Shown in pieces: positions 32,496 through 45,805 of a DNA stretch of 64,000 nucleotides. The stretch is taken from NCBI GenBank assembly GCA_029721435.1, contig CM056577.1, positions 113,148,219-113,212,218 on the forward strand. The letters are read 5' to 3'. The notes beneath the pieces were generated by a model. It was not told the DNA's origin. It made no database searches and was given only the letters and a program-made list of their open reading frames with translations. Numbering within the stretch: the first letter of the stretch is position 1; each line of letters starts with the position of its first letter. Both the position numbers and the translations under genes were made by a program. This DNA is from Gymnothorax reevesii (lineage: Eukaryota; Chordata; Actinopteri; Anguilliformes; Muraenidae).

Positions 32496-34572
32496 AAGTT
32501 CGATTAATTAAAAGGGAATGGCCCAGCCGAGCCCATCAATTTTTTCAAAATGGTAATCTTTCTTGCAAAATTTGTTAAAAATATATGTCACCTATCTAGT
32601 GACTACACAACAAAACCATGCAACCCTTAACATATGATTTTTGAAGCAATCAATTTCATTTCAAAAGTGGAACGGTAGCCTCGCCAACTATTTAAAAAAA
32701 AATTGGAAACACGGAGCATTCTGGGTAATAAAGGTGAGGGTTCCACCTTTGTGTGGAACCACCGGCCCTTTACTGCTCCCGATTTACACACCCGGGCACA
32801 TTTCCTGAAAAATACTGATTCAGCAGTATGTAGGCTACTATCCAATTGCATAGTCAGTTCAAACATTGAAAACGTACTCACTTTGGATTTGTGATGATAA
32901 GAATTCCACATTTCCGAAAAGAAATAGAAAAATCATCGGTGCTTCATTCAACTTATGACTCAAATCCCCGCACCATTCATTATAAGGGATCAATGGCCTT
33001 CATTCTCACGACCACCAAGACATTCACACCAACTGCAGGAGGAGGCTAGATCCCTTTGGGAATGCACAACGTGTATCCATTATTCTGAAAGAATACAAAT
33101 GCGATAGTATCTTAGACTCAATCATTCGCGATTCAGTCACAAGTCACCAAACTGTCACATTGGCCCCTGAAAAGATGAGCAACTCGCGCGGTATCACAGT
33201 CGAGAAGACTCGATTTTGCTTCCGAGAGCCACCCGGTGTATTGCTAAAGAGAAAATATCAGCGATATATGAAAAGCCGCAGTACCCATCTCAGACTAATA
33301 GTGAGCATTATTCAGAAGTCTCCAAATTAAAGATTAACACCGAGACAGGAAAGACAAGCGCGAAGATTCTTCTGCGCAAGCATTAATTTATAACGGATAC
33401 CAGCGGTGCTGTCAGAAAGCGCATCCCTTTAAACCTAGCTACTACACCTTGTCTGCAGGTGCATGGTATACAGTAGACAGATTTTGCTGTGTTGCAATGT
33501 GTTCTAATATTTGTTTAAATGTTTGCTTTTCTTTTGACAGATATTGGACAGCTTGGAGCGCTTTGTCTCTGGCGACAGGAAATTCAATTCAAGACAAATG
33601 TATAGCTCCAGAATATATTTTACCATTGAGTAAGGGGAACTTTAATTAAATAGGCGCCACATTGTATCGGACATTTTAATAATATAAAGTTTATACTTGC
33701 ATTTCTAAGACATTGAAATAAGTAAGCAAATAAATAAATAAAGTGATAATGCTGCTGACGGCAAATTTCCTCAATCAATTTTTCATCATTAGTTGGAGCA
33801 TACTATAACGTTGCAATTTGCTTATACTTCAGGAAACTTTGCACAATGTCAGTCAGTTCAATTTCAACTGATATAAAAAGTATGTAGGCTACTGCCTAAG
33901 AACAATGGATACTTGACAATAAAAGCTAGGAATTTGAGCAAGCGTTTTTGTCTATGCGCCCATATTATTTGCCTTTAAATTTGAACATACATGCCTTTAA
34001 TTGATAATGTCTCATTAGATAAATGTCTGAATCAATCATTTTGCAACTGCGCAAAAATAGATTTAGTCATTTCGGAACTGAAAGGTCCAAGACGACACTT
34101 CAGCACTTGGAAAATGGTAAGCTTGGCAAAAACAAGACAGTTGTGAATTTCAGCTGTGACGACTTTGTCAGTCATTTTGTTCCTTTATGTAATTATTATC
34201 AGAGAATGGTTAATTGATGGTAATATCTGGATGTGCCTAAGCAGATAACGCTTAACATAAAGAGCATTGCTGAAAATCCACAGGGGTCCGCTTTTGACCC
34301 CTGTCATTGCCCCGAGTGTTAAAGACAAGAACAATCAGTTGTGAAGGTTCGGCTGCATGTGGAACTGTACGCGGCTCTTGGTCCATCATTTTTCAAAGAC
34401 CTCTCCCAGGTTATTCTGCAATTTTTAAGGCCTGTTACCAAATTGTTTCACAGATTCGTTACATTTGCTATGCATTCATTTGCCTGTATTTAAACAACCA
34501 GAAAAAATTGACCAGTAGTCACTGCTAAATCCAGAAGGACAATTCTTCATTAATTTAATACGACATATATAG

Positions 34573-34716
34573 CAGTCCCCGAAGAGACTGTCAAAAATTG
34601 CCAAATCTGCTGATATTTCAAGCTGATCCAGCGGGGTATTGGGTTAAGTTTTCAACCAGCAATAATCGCGCCTCGGTTACACCTCATGGGCTACGATACT
34701 GCCACTGCGCAAAGAT
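34573..34716 (-). ncRNA. rnu4: U4 snRNA copy 8 (consensus)
   Basis: Identical to consensus. The upstream flank reads 'gattagttaaaag' and the distal element carries the 'ttcggggtaa' variant. Confidence 0.93.
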
Positions 34717-36778
34717 AAGTTCGATTAGTTAAAAGGGAATGGCCCAGCCGAGCCCATCAATTTTTTCAAAATGGTAATCTTTTTTGCAAAATTTGTTAAA
34801 AATATATGTCACCTATCTAGTGACTACACAACAAAACCATGCAACCCTTAACATATGATTTTTGAAGCAATCAATTTCATTTCAAAAGTGGAACGGTAGC
34901 CTCGCCAACTATTTAAAAAAAAATTAGAAACACGGAGCATTCGGGGTAATAAAGGTGAGGGTTCCACCTTTGTGTGGAACCACCGGCCCTTTACTGCTCC
35001 CGATTTACACACCCGGGCACATTTCCTGAAAAATACTGATTCAGCAGTATGTAGGCTACTATCCAATTGCATAGTCAGTTCAAACATTGAAAATGTACTC
35101 ACTTTGGATTTGTGATGATAAGAATTCCACATTTCCGAAAAGAAATAGAAAAATCATCGGTGCTTCATTCAACTTATGACTCAAATCCCCGCACCATTCA
35201 TTATAAGGGATCAATGGCCTTCATTCTCACGACCACCAAGACATTCACACCAACTGCAGGAGGAGGCTAGATCCCTTTGGGAATGCACAACGTGTATCCA
35301 TTATTCTGAAAGAATACAAATGCGATAGTATCTTAGACTCAATCATTCGCGATTCAGTCACAAGTCACCAAACTGTCACATTGGCCCCTGAAAAGATGAG
35401 CAACTCGCGCGGTATCACAGTCGAGAAGACTCGATTTTGCTTCCGAGAGCCACCCGGTGTATTGCTAAAGAGAAAATATCAGCGATATATGAAAAGCCGC
35501 AGTACCCATCTCAGACTAATAGTGAGCATTATTCAGAAGTCTCCAAATTAAAGATTAACACCGAGACAGGAAAGACAAGCGCGAAGATTCTTCTGCGCAA
35601 GCATTAATTTATAACGGATACCAGCGGTGCTGTCAGAAAGCGCATCCCTTTAAACCTAGCTACTGCACCTTGTCTGCAGGTGCATGGTATACAGTAGACA
35701 GATTTTGCTGTGTTGCAATGTGTTCTAATATTTGTTTAAATGTTTGCTTTTCTTTTGACAGATATTGTACAGCTTGGAGCGCTTTGTCTCTGGCGACAGG
35801 AAATTCAATTCAAGACAAATGTATAGCTCCAGAATATATTTTACCATTGAGTAAGGGGAACTTTAATTAAATAGGCGCCACATTGTATCGGACATTTTAA
35901 TAATATAAAGTTTATACTTGCATTTCTAAGACATTGAAATAAGTAAGCAAATAAATAAATAAAGTGATAATGCTGCTGACGGCAAATTTCCTCAATCAAT
36001 TTTTCATCATTAGTTGGAGCATACTATAATGTTGCAATTTGCTTATACTTCAGGAAACTTTGCACAATGTCAGTCAGTTCAATTTCAACTGATACTTTTT
36101 ATATGTAGGCTACTGCCTAAGAACAATGGATACTTGACAATAAAAGCTAGGAATTTGAGCAAGCGTTTTTGTCTATGCGCCCATATTATTTGCCTTTAAA
36201 TTTGAACATACATGCCTTTAATTGATAATGTCTCATTAGATAAATGTCTGAATCAATCATTTTGCAACTGCGCAAAAATAGATTTAGTCATTTCGGAACT
36301 GAAAGGTCCAAGACGACACTTCAGCACTTGGAAAATGGTAAGCTTGGCAAAAACAAGACAGTTGTGAATTTCAGCTGTGACGACTTTGTCAGTCATTTTG
36401 TTCCATTATGTAATTATTATCAGAGGATGGTTAATTGATGGTAATATCTGGATGTGCCTAAGCAGATAACGCTTAACATAAAGAGCATTGCTGAAAATCC
36501 ACAGGGGTCCGCTTTTGACCCCTGTCATTTCCCCGAGTGTTAAAGACAAGAACAATCAGTTGTGAAGGTTCGGCTGCGTGTGGAACCGTACGCGGCTCTT
36601 GGTCCATCATTTTTCAAAGACCTCTCCCAGGTTATTCTGCAATTTTTAAGGCCTGTTACCAAATTGTTTCACAGATTCATTACATTTGCCTGTATTTAAA
36701 CAACCAGAAAAAATTGACCAGTAGTCACTGCTAAATCCAGAAGGACAATTCTTCATTAATTTAATACGACATATATAG

Positions 36779-36922
36779 CAGTCCCCGAAGAGACTGTCAA
36801 AAATTGCCAAATCTGCTGATATTTCAAGCTGATCCAGCGGGGTATTGGGTTAAGTTTTCAACCAGCAATAATCGCGCCTCGGTTACACCTCATGGGCAAC
36901 GATACTGCCACTGCGCAAAGAT
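36779..36922 (-). ncRNA. rnu4: U4 snRNA copy 9
   Basis: One difference (plus 'gggcaacgat' for 'gggctacgat', A25 to U) in the lower 5' stem-loop. The unit has a 15-bp deletion about 90 bp beyond the U4 3' end. Sm and U6-pairing segments are intact. Confidence 0.92.
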
Positions 36923-38999
36923 AAGTTTGATTAATTAAAAGGGAATGGCCCAGCCGAGCCCATCAATTTTTTCAAAATGGTAATCTTTTTTGCAAAATTT
37001 GTTAAAAATATATGTCACCTATCTAGTGACTACACAACAAAACCATGCAACCCTTAACATATGATTTTTGAAGCAATCAATTTCATTTCAAAAGTGGAAC
37101 GGTAGCCTCGCCAACTATTTAAAAAAAAATTGGAAACACGGAGCATTCTGGGTAATAAAGGTGAGGGTTCCACCTTTGTGTGGAACCACCGGCCCTTTAC
37201 TGCTCCCGATTTACACACCCGGGCACATTTCCTGAAAAATACTGATTCAGCAGTATGTAGGCTACTATCCAATTGCATAGTCAGTTCAAACATTGAAAAC
37301 GTACTCACTTTGGATTTGTGATGATAAGAATTCCACATTTCCGAAAAGAAATAGAAAAATCATCGGTGCTTCATTCAACTTATGACTCAAATCCCCGCAC
37401 CATTCATTATAAGGGATCAATGGCCTTCATTCTCACGACCACCAAGACATTCACACCAACTGCAGGAGGAGGCTAGATCCCTTTGGGAATGCACAACGTG
37501 TATCCATTATTCTGAAAGAATACAAATGCGATAGTATCTTAGACTCAATCATTCGCGATTCAGTCACAAGTCACCAAACTGTCACATTGGCCCCTGAAAA
37601 GATGAGCAACTCGCGCGGTATCACAGTCGAGAAGACTCGATTTTGCTTCCGAGAGCCACCCGGTGTATTGCTAAAGAGAAAATATCAGCGATATATGAAA
37701 AGCCGCAGTACCCATCTCAGACTAATAGTGAGCATTATTCAGAAGTCTCCAAATTAAAGATTAACACCGAGACAGGAAAGACAAACGCGAAGATTCTTCT
37801 GCGCAAGCATTAATTTATAACGGATACCAGCGGTGCTGTCAGAAAGCGCATCCCTTTAAACCTAGCTACTACACCTTGTCTGCAGGTGCATGGTATACAG
37901 TAGACAGATTTTGCTGTGTTGCAATGTGTTCTAATATTTGTTTAAATGTTTGCTTTTCTTTTGACAGATATTGGACAGCTTGGAGCGCTTTGTCTCTGGC
38001 GACAGGAAATTCAATTCAAGACAAATGTATAGCTCCAGAATATATTTTACCATTGAGTAAGGGGAACTTTAATTAAATAGGCGCCACATTGTATCGGACA
38101 TTTTAATAATATAAAGTTTATACTTGCATTTCTAAGACATTGAAATAAGTAAGCAAATAAATAAATAAAGTGATAATGCTGCTGACGGCAAATTTCCTCA
38201 ATCAATTTTTCATCATTAGTTGGAGCATACTATAACGTTGCAATTTGCTTATACTTCAGGAAACTTTGCACAATGTCAGTCAGTTCAATTTCAACTGATA
38301 CTTTATATATGTAGGCTACTGCCTAAGAACAATGGATACTTGACAATAAAAGCTAGGAATTTGAGCAAGTGTTTTTGTCTATGCGCCCATATTATTTGCC
38401 TTTAAATTTGAACATACATGCCTTTAATTGATAATGTCTCATTAGATAAATGTCTGAATCAATCATTTTGCAACTGCGCAAAAATAGATTTAGTCATTTC
38501 GGAACTGAAAGGTCCAAGACGACACTTCAGCACTTGGAAAATGGTAAGCTTGGCAAAAACAAGACAGTTGTGAATTTCAGCTGTGACGACTTTGTCAGTC
38601 ATTTTGTTCCATTATGTAATTATTATCAGAGAATGGTTAATTGATGGTAATATCTGGATGTGCCTAAGCAGATAACGCTTAACATAAAGAGCATTGCTGA
38701 AAATCCACAGGGGTCCGCTTTTGACCCCTGTCATTGCCCCGAGTGTTAAAGACAAGAACAATCAGTTGTGAAGGTTCGGCTGCATGTGGAACTGTACGCG
38801 GCTCTTGGTCCATCATTTTTCAAAGACCTCTCCCAGGTTATTCTGCAATTTTTAAGGCCTGTTACCAAATTGTTTCACAGATTCATTACATTTGCTATGC
38901 ATTCATTTGCCTGTATTTAAACAACCAGAAAAAATTGACCAGTAGTCACTGCTAAATCCAGAAGGACAATTCTTCATTAATTTAATACGACATATATAG

Positions 39000-39143
39000 C
39001 AGTCCCCGAAGAGACTGTCAAAAATTGCCAAATCTGCTGATATTTCAAGCTGATCCAGCGGGGTATTGGGTTAAGTTTTCAACCAGCAATAATCACGCCT
39101 CGGTTACACCTCATGGGCTACGATACTGCCACTGCGCAAAGAT
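39000..39143 (-). ncRNA. rnu4: U4 snRNA copy 10
   Basis: One difference (plus 'aatcacgcct' for 'aatcgcgcct') in the 3' strand of the 5' stem. The upstream flank 'gattatttaa' is shared with copy 6. All other functional segments are intact. Confidence 0.92.
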
Positions 39144-41220
39144 AAGTTCGATTATTTAAAAGGGAATGGCCCAGCCGAGCCCATCAATTTTTTCAAAATG
39201 GTAATCTTTTTTGCAAAATTTGTTAAAAATATATGTCACCTATCTAGTGACTACACAACAAAACCATGCAACCCTTAACATATGATTTTTGAAGCAATCA
39301 ATTTCATTTCAAAAGTGGAACGGTAGCCTCGCCAACTATTTAAAAAAAAATTGGAAACACGGAGCATTCGGGGTAATAAAGGTGAGGGTTCCACCTTTGT
39401 GTGGAACCACCGGCCCTTTACTGCTCCCGATTTACACACCCGGGCACATTTCCTGAAAAATACTGATTCAGCAGTATGTAGGCTACTATCCAATTGCATA
39501 GTCAGTTCAAACATTGAAAATGTACTCACTTTGGATTTGTGATGATAAGAATTCCACATTTCCGAAAAGAAATAGAAAAATCATCGGTGCTTCATTCAAC
39601 TTATGACTCAAATCCCCGCACCATTCATTATAAGGGATCAATGGCCTTCATTCTCACGACCACCAAGACATTCACACCAACTGCAGGAGGAGGCTAGATC
39701 CCTTTGGGAATGCACAACGTGTATCCATTATTCTGAAAGAATACAAATGCGATAGTATCTTAGACTCAATCATTCGCGATTCAGTCACAAGTCACCAAAC
39801 TGTCACATTGGCCCCTGAAAAGATGAGCAACTCGCGCGGTATCACAGTCGAGAAGACTCGATTTTGCTTCCGAGAGCCACCCGGTGTATTGCTAAAGAGA
39901 AAATATCAGCGATATATGAAAAGCCGCAGTACCCATCTCAGACTAATAGTGAGCATTATTCAGAAGTCTCCAAATTAAAGATTAACACCGAGACAGGAAA
40001 GACAAGCGCGAAGATTCTTCTGCGCAAGCATTAATTTATAACGGATACCAGCGGTGCTGTCAGAAAGCGCATCCCTTTAAACCTAGCTACTACACCTTGT
40101 CTGCAGGTGCATGGTATACAGTAGACAGATTTTGCTGTGTTGCAATGTGTTCTAATATTTGTTTAAATGTTTGCTTTTCTTTTGACAGATATTGTACAGC
40201 TTGGAGCGCTTTGTCTCTGGCGACAGGAAATTCAATTCAAGACAAATGTATAGCTCCAGAATATATTTTACCATTGAGTAAGGGGAACTTTAATTAAATA
40301 GGCGCCACATTGTATCGGACATTTTAATAATATGAAGTTTATACTTGCATTTCTAAGACATTGAAATAAGTAAGCAAATAAATAAATAAAGTGATAATGC
40401 TGCTGACGGCAAATTTCCTCAATCAATTTTTCATCATTAGTTGGAGCATACTATAACGTTGCAATTTGCTTATACTTCAGGAAACTTTGCACAATGTCAG
40501 TCAGTTCAATTTCAACTGATACTTTTTATATGTAAGCTACTGCCTAAGAACAATGGATACTTGACAATAAAAGCTAGGAATTTGAGCAAGCGTTTTTGTC
40601 TATGCGCCCATATTATTTGCCTTTAAATTTGAACATACATGCCTTTAATTGATAATGTCTCATTAGATAAATGTCTGAATCAATCATTTTGCAACTGCGC
40701 AAAAATAGATTTAGTCATTTCGGAACTGAAAGGTCCAAGACGACACTTCAGCACTTGGAAAATGGTAAGCTTGGCAAAAACAAGACAGTTGTGAATTTCA
40801 GCTGTGACGACTTTGTCAGTCATTTTGTTCCATTATGTAATTATTATCAGAGAATGGTTAATTGATGGTAATATCTGGATGTGCCTAAGCAGATAACGCT
40901 TAACATAAAGAGCATTGCTGAAAATCCACAGGGGTCCGCTTTTGACCCCTGTCATTGCCCCGAGTGTTAAAGACAAGAACAATCAGTTGTGAAGGTTCGG
41001 CTGCGTGTGGAACCGTACGCGGCTCTTGGTCCATCATTTTTCAAAGACCTCTCCCAGGTTATTCTGCAATTTTTAAGGCCTGTTACCAAATTGTTTCACA
41101 GATTCATTACATTTGCTATGCATTCATTTGCCTGTATTTAAACAACCAGAAAAAAATGACCAGTAGTCACTGCTAAATCCAGAAGGACAATTCTTCATTA
41201 ATTTAATACGACATATATAG

Positions 41221-41364
41221 CAGTCCCCGAAGAGACTGTCAAAAATTGCCAAATTTGCTGGTATTTCAAGCTGATCCAGCGGGGTATTGGGTCAAGTTTT
41301 CAACCAGCAATAATCGCGCCTCGGTTACATCTCATGGGCTACGATACTGCCACTGTGCAAAGAT
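41221..41364 (-). ncRNA. rnu4: U4 snRNA copy 11, five changes
   Basis: Five differences. One in the U6 stem II segment makes UUUGCACAG (G9 to A) and one falls beside the conserved GAAAAC ('gtcaag'). Two lie in the central stem ('aaatttgctggtatttc') and one in the 5' loop ('tacatctc', shared with copy 16). Probably a pseudogene or impaired copy, although the Sm site is intact. Confidence 0.9.
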
Positions 41365-43440
41365 AAGTTCGATTAATTAAAAGGGAATGGCCCAGCCGAG
41401 CCCATCAATTTTTTCAAAATGGTAATCTTTTTTGCAAAATTTGTTAAAAATATATGTCACCTATCTAGTGACTACACAACAAAACCATGCAACCCTTAAC
41501 ATATGATTTTTGAAGCAATCAATTTCATTTCAAAAGTGGAACGGTAGCCTCGCCAACTATTTAAAAAAAATTGGAAACACGGAGCATTCTGGGTAATAAA
41601 GGTGAGGGTTCCACCTTTGTGTGGAACCACCGGCCCTTTACTGCTCCCGATTTACACACCCGGGCACATTTCCTGAAAAATACTGATTCAGCAGTATGTA
41701 GGCTACTAGCCAATTGCATAGTCAGTTCAAACATTGAAAATGTACTCACTTTGGATTTGTGATGATAAGAATTCCACATTTCCGAAAAGAAATAGAAAAA
41801 TCATCGGTGCTTCATTCAACTTATGACTCAAATCCCCGCACCATTCATTATAAGGGATCAATGGCCTTCATTCTCACGACCACCAAGACATTCACACCAA
41901 CTGCAGGAGGAGGCTAGATCCCTTTGGGAATGCACAACGTGTATCCATTATTCTGAAAGAATACAAATGCGATAGTATCTTAGACTCAATCATTCGCGAT
42001 TCAGTCACAAGTCACCAAACTGTCACATTGGCCCCTGAAAAGATGAGCAACTCGCGCGGTATCACAGTCGAGAAGACTCGATTTTGCTTCCGAGAGCCAC
42101 CCGGTGTATTGCTAAAGAGAAAATATCAGCGATATATGAAAAGCCGCAGTACCCATCTCAGACTAATAGTGAGCATTATTCAGAAGTCTCCAAATTAAAG
42201 ATTAACACCGAGACAGGAAAGACAAGCGCGAAGATTCTTCTGCGCAAGCATTAATTTATAACGGATACCAGCGGTGCTGTCAGAAAGCGCATCCCTTTAA
42301 ACCTAGCTACTACACCTTGTCTGCAGGTGCATGGTATACAGTAGACAGATTTTGCTGTGTTGCAATGTGTTCTAATATTTGTTTAAATGTTTGCTTTTCT
42401 TTTGACAGATATTGTACAGCTTGGAGCGCTTTGTCTCTGGCGACAGGAAATTCAATTCAAGACAAATGTATAGCTCCAGAATATATTTTACCATTGAGTA
42501 AGGGGAACTTTAATTAAATAGGCGCCACATTGTATCGGACATTTTAATAATATAAAGTTTATACTTGCATTTCTAAGACATTGAAATAAGTAAGCAAATA
42601 AATAAATAAAGTGATAATGCTGCTGACGGCAAATTTCCTCAATCAATTTTTCATCATTAGTTGGAGCATACTATAACGTTGCAATTTGCTTATACTTCAG
42701 GAAACTTTGCACAATGTCAGTCAGTTCAATTTCAACTGATACTTTTTATATGTAGGCTACTGCCTAAGAACAATGGATACTTGACAATAAAAGCTAGGAA
42801 TTTGAGCAAGCGTTTTTGTCTATGCGCCCATATTATTTGCCTTTAAATTTGAACACACATGCCTTTAATTGATAATGTCTCATTAGATAAATGTCTGAAT
42901 CAATCATTTTGCAACTGCGCAAAAATAGATTAAGTCATTTCGGAACTGAAAGGTCCAAGACGACACTTCAGCACTTGGAAAATGGTAAGCTTGGCAAAAA
43001 CAAGACAGTTGTGAATTTCAGCTGTGACGACTTTGTCAGTCATTTTGTTCCATTATGTAATTATTATCAGAGAATGGTTAATTGATGGTAATATCTGGAT
43101 GTGCCTAAGCAGATAACGCTTAACATAAAGAGCATTGCTGAAAATCCACAGGGGTCCGCTTTTGACCCCTGTCATTGCCCCGAGTGTTAAAGACAAGAAC
43201 AATCAGTTGTGAAGGTTCGGCTGCGTGTGGAACCGTACGCGGCTCTTGGTCCATCATTTTTCAAAGACCTCTCCCAGGTTATTCTGCAATTTTTAAGGCC
43301 TGTTACCAAATTGTTTCACAGATTCATTACATTTGCTATGCATTCATTTGCCTGTATTTAAACAACCAGAAAAAATTGACCAGTAGTCACTGCTAAATAC
43401 AGAAGGACAATTATTCATTAATTTAATACGACATATATAG

Positions 43441-43584
43441 CAGTCCCCGAAGAGTCTGTCAAAAATTGCCAAATCTGCTGCTATTTCAAGCTGATCCAGC
43501 GGGGTATTGGGTTAAGTTTTCAACCAGCAATAATCGCGCCTCGGTTACACCTCATGGGCTACGATATTGCCACTGCCCAAAGAT
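43441..43584 (-). ncRNA. rnu4: U4 snRNA copy 12, four changes (same haplotype as copy 14)
   Basis: Four differences, including C8 to G in the U6 stem II segment (plus 'ctgcccaaag'), 'gatattgcc' near nt 19, 'tgctgctatt' in the central stem, and U130 to A in the 3' hairpin ('agagtctg'). All four recur in copy 14, 4,442 bp away. Confidence 0.9.
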
Positions 43585-45661
43585 AAGTTCGATTAATTAA
43601 AAGGGAATGGCCCAGCCGAGCCCATCAATTTTTTCAAAATGGTAATCTTTTTTGCAAAATTTGTTAAAAATATATGTCACCTATCTAGTGACTACACAAC
43701 AAAACCATGCAACCCTTGACATATGATTTTTGAAGCAATCAATTTCATTTCAAAAGTGGAACGGTAGCCTCGCCAACTATTTAAAAAAAAATTGGAAACA
43801 CGGAGCATTCTGGGTAATAAAGGTGAGGGTTCCACCTTTGTGTGGAACCACCGGCCCTTTACTGCTCCCGATTTACACACCCGGGCACATTTCCTGAAAA
43901 ATACTGATTCAGCAGTATGTAGGCTACTATCCAATTGCATAGTCAGTTCAAACATTGAAAATGTACTCACTTTGGATTTGTGATGATAAGAATTCCACAT
44001 TTCCGAAAAGAAATAGAAAAATCATCGGTGCTTCATTCAACTTATGACTCAAATCCCCGCACCATTCATTATAAGGGATCAATGGCCTTCATTCTCACGA
44101 CCACCAAGACATTCACACCAACTGCAGGAGGAGGCTAGATCCCTTTGGGAATGCACAACGTGTATCCATTATTCTGAAAGAATACAAATGCGATAGTATC
44201 TTAGACTCAATCATTCGCGATTCAGTCACAAGTCACCAAACTGTCACATTGGCCCCTGAAAAGATGAGCAACTCGCGCGGTATCACAGTCGAGAAGACTC
44301 GATTTTGCTTCCGAGAGCCACCCGGTGTATTGCTAAAGAGAAAATATCAGCGATATATGAAAAGCCGCAGTACCCATCTCAGACTAATAGTGAGCATTAT
44401 TCAGAAGTCTCCAAATTAAAGATTAACACCGAGACAGGAAAGACAAGCGCGAAGATTCTTCTGCGCAAGCATTAATTTATAACGGATACCAGCGGTGCTG
44501 TCAGAAAGCGCATCCCTTTAAACCTAGCTACTACACCTTGTCTGCAGGTGCATGGTATACAGTAGACAGATTTTGCTGTGTTGCAATGTGTTCTAATATT
44601 TGTTTAAATGTTTGCTTTTCTTTTGACAGATATTGTACAGCTTGGAGCGCTTTGTCTCTGGCGACAGGAAATTCAATTCAAGACAAATGTATAGCTCCAG
44701 AATATATTTTACCATTGAGTAAGGGGAACTTTAATTAAATAGGCGCCACATTGTATCGGACATTTTAATAATATAAAGTTTATACTTGCATTTCTAAGAC
44801 ATTGAAATAAGTAAGCAAATAAATAAATAAAGTGATAATGCTGCTGACGGCAAATTTCCTCAATCAATTTTTCATCATTAGTTGGAGCATACTATAACGT
44901 TGCAATTTGCTTATACTTCAGGAAACTTTGCACAATGTCAGTCAGTTCAATTTCAACTGATACTTTTTATATGTAGGCTACTGCCTAAGAACAATGGATA
45001 CTTGACAATAAAAGCTAGGAATTTGAGCAAGCGTTTTTGTCTATGCGCCCATATTATTTGCCTTTAAATTTGAACATACATGCCTTTAATTGATAATGTC
45101 TCATTAGATAAATGTCTGAATCAATCATTTTGCAACTGCGCAAAAATAGATTTAGTCATTTCGGAACTGAAAGGTCCAAGACGACACTTCAGCACTTGGA
45201 AAATGGTAAGCTTGGCAAAAACAAGACAGTTGTGAATTTCAGCTGTGACGACTTTGTCAGTCATTTTGTTCCATTATGTAATTATTATCAGAGAATGGTT
45301 AATTGATGGTAATATCTGGATGTGCCTAAGCAGATAACGCTTAACATAAAGAGCATTGCTGAAAATCCACAGGGGTCCGCTTTTGACCCCTGTCATTGCC
45401 CCGAGTGTTAAAGACAAGAACAATCAGTTGTGAAGGTTCGGCTGCGTGTGGAACCGTACGCGGCTCTTGGTCCATCATTTTTCAAAGACCTCTCCCAGGT
45501 TATTCTGCAATTTTTAAGGCCTGTTACCAAATTGCTTCACAGATTCATTACATTTGCTATGCATTCATTTGCCTGTATTTAAACAACCAGAAAAAATTGA
45601 CCAGTAGTTACTGCTAAATCCAGAAGGACAATTCTTCATTAATTTAATACGACATATATAG

Positions 45662-45805
45662 CAGTCCCCGAAGAGACTGTCAAAAATTGCCAAATCTGCT
45701 GATATTTCAAGCTGATCCAGCGGGGTATTGGGTTAAGTTTTCAACCAGCAATAATCGCGCCTCGGTTACACCTCATGGGATACGATACTGCCACTGCGCA
45801 AAGAA
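45662..45805 (-). ncRNA. rnu4: U4 snRNA copy 13
   Basis: Two differences: the first nucleotide (plus 'aagaaatg' for 'aagataag', shared with copy 15) and 'gggatacg' in the 5' stem-loop (private). Sm and 3' hairpin are intact. The changed +1 base may shift initiation. Confidence 0.91.

Larger units (their letters stand above)
31228..40096. repeat. Dimer (two-unit) higher-order duplication I
   Basis: The pair 31228-35669 is repeated as 35670-40096. Shared private markers 4,442 bp apart (4,427 after a 15-bp deletion) include 'tataatgttgc' (31585/36027), 'gaggatgg' (31982/36424), 'aaaacgtac' (32871/37298), 'tattggac' (33543/37970), 'gcatgtggaactg' (34355/38782) and 'ttcggggtaa' (34940/39367). Confidence 0.85.
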
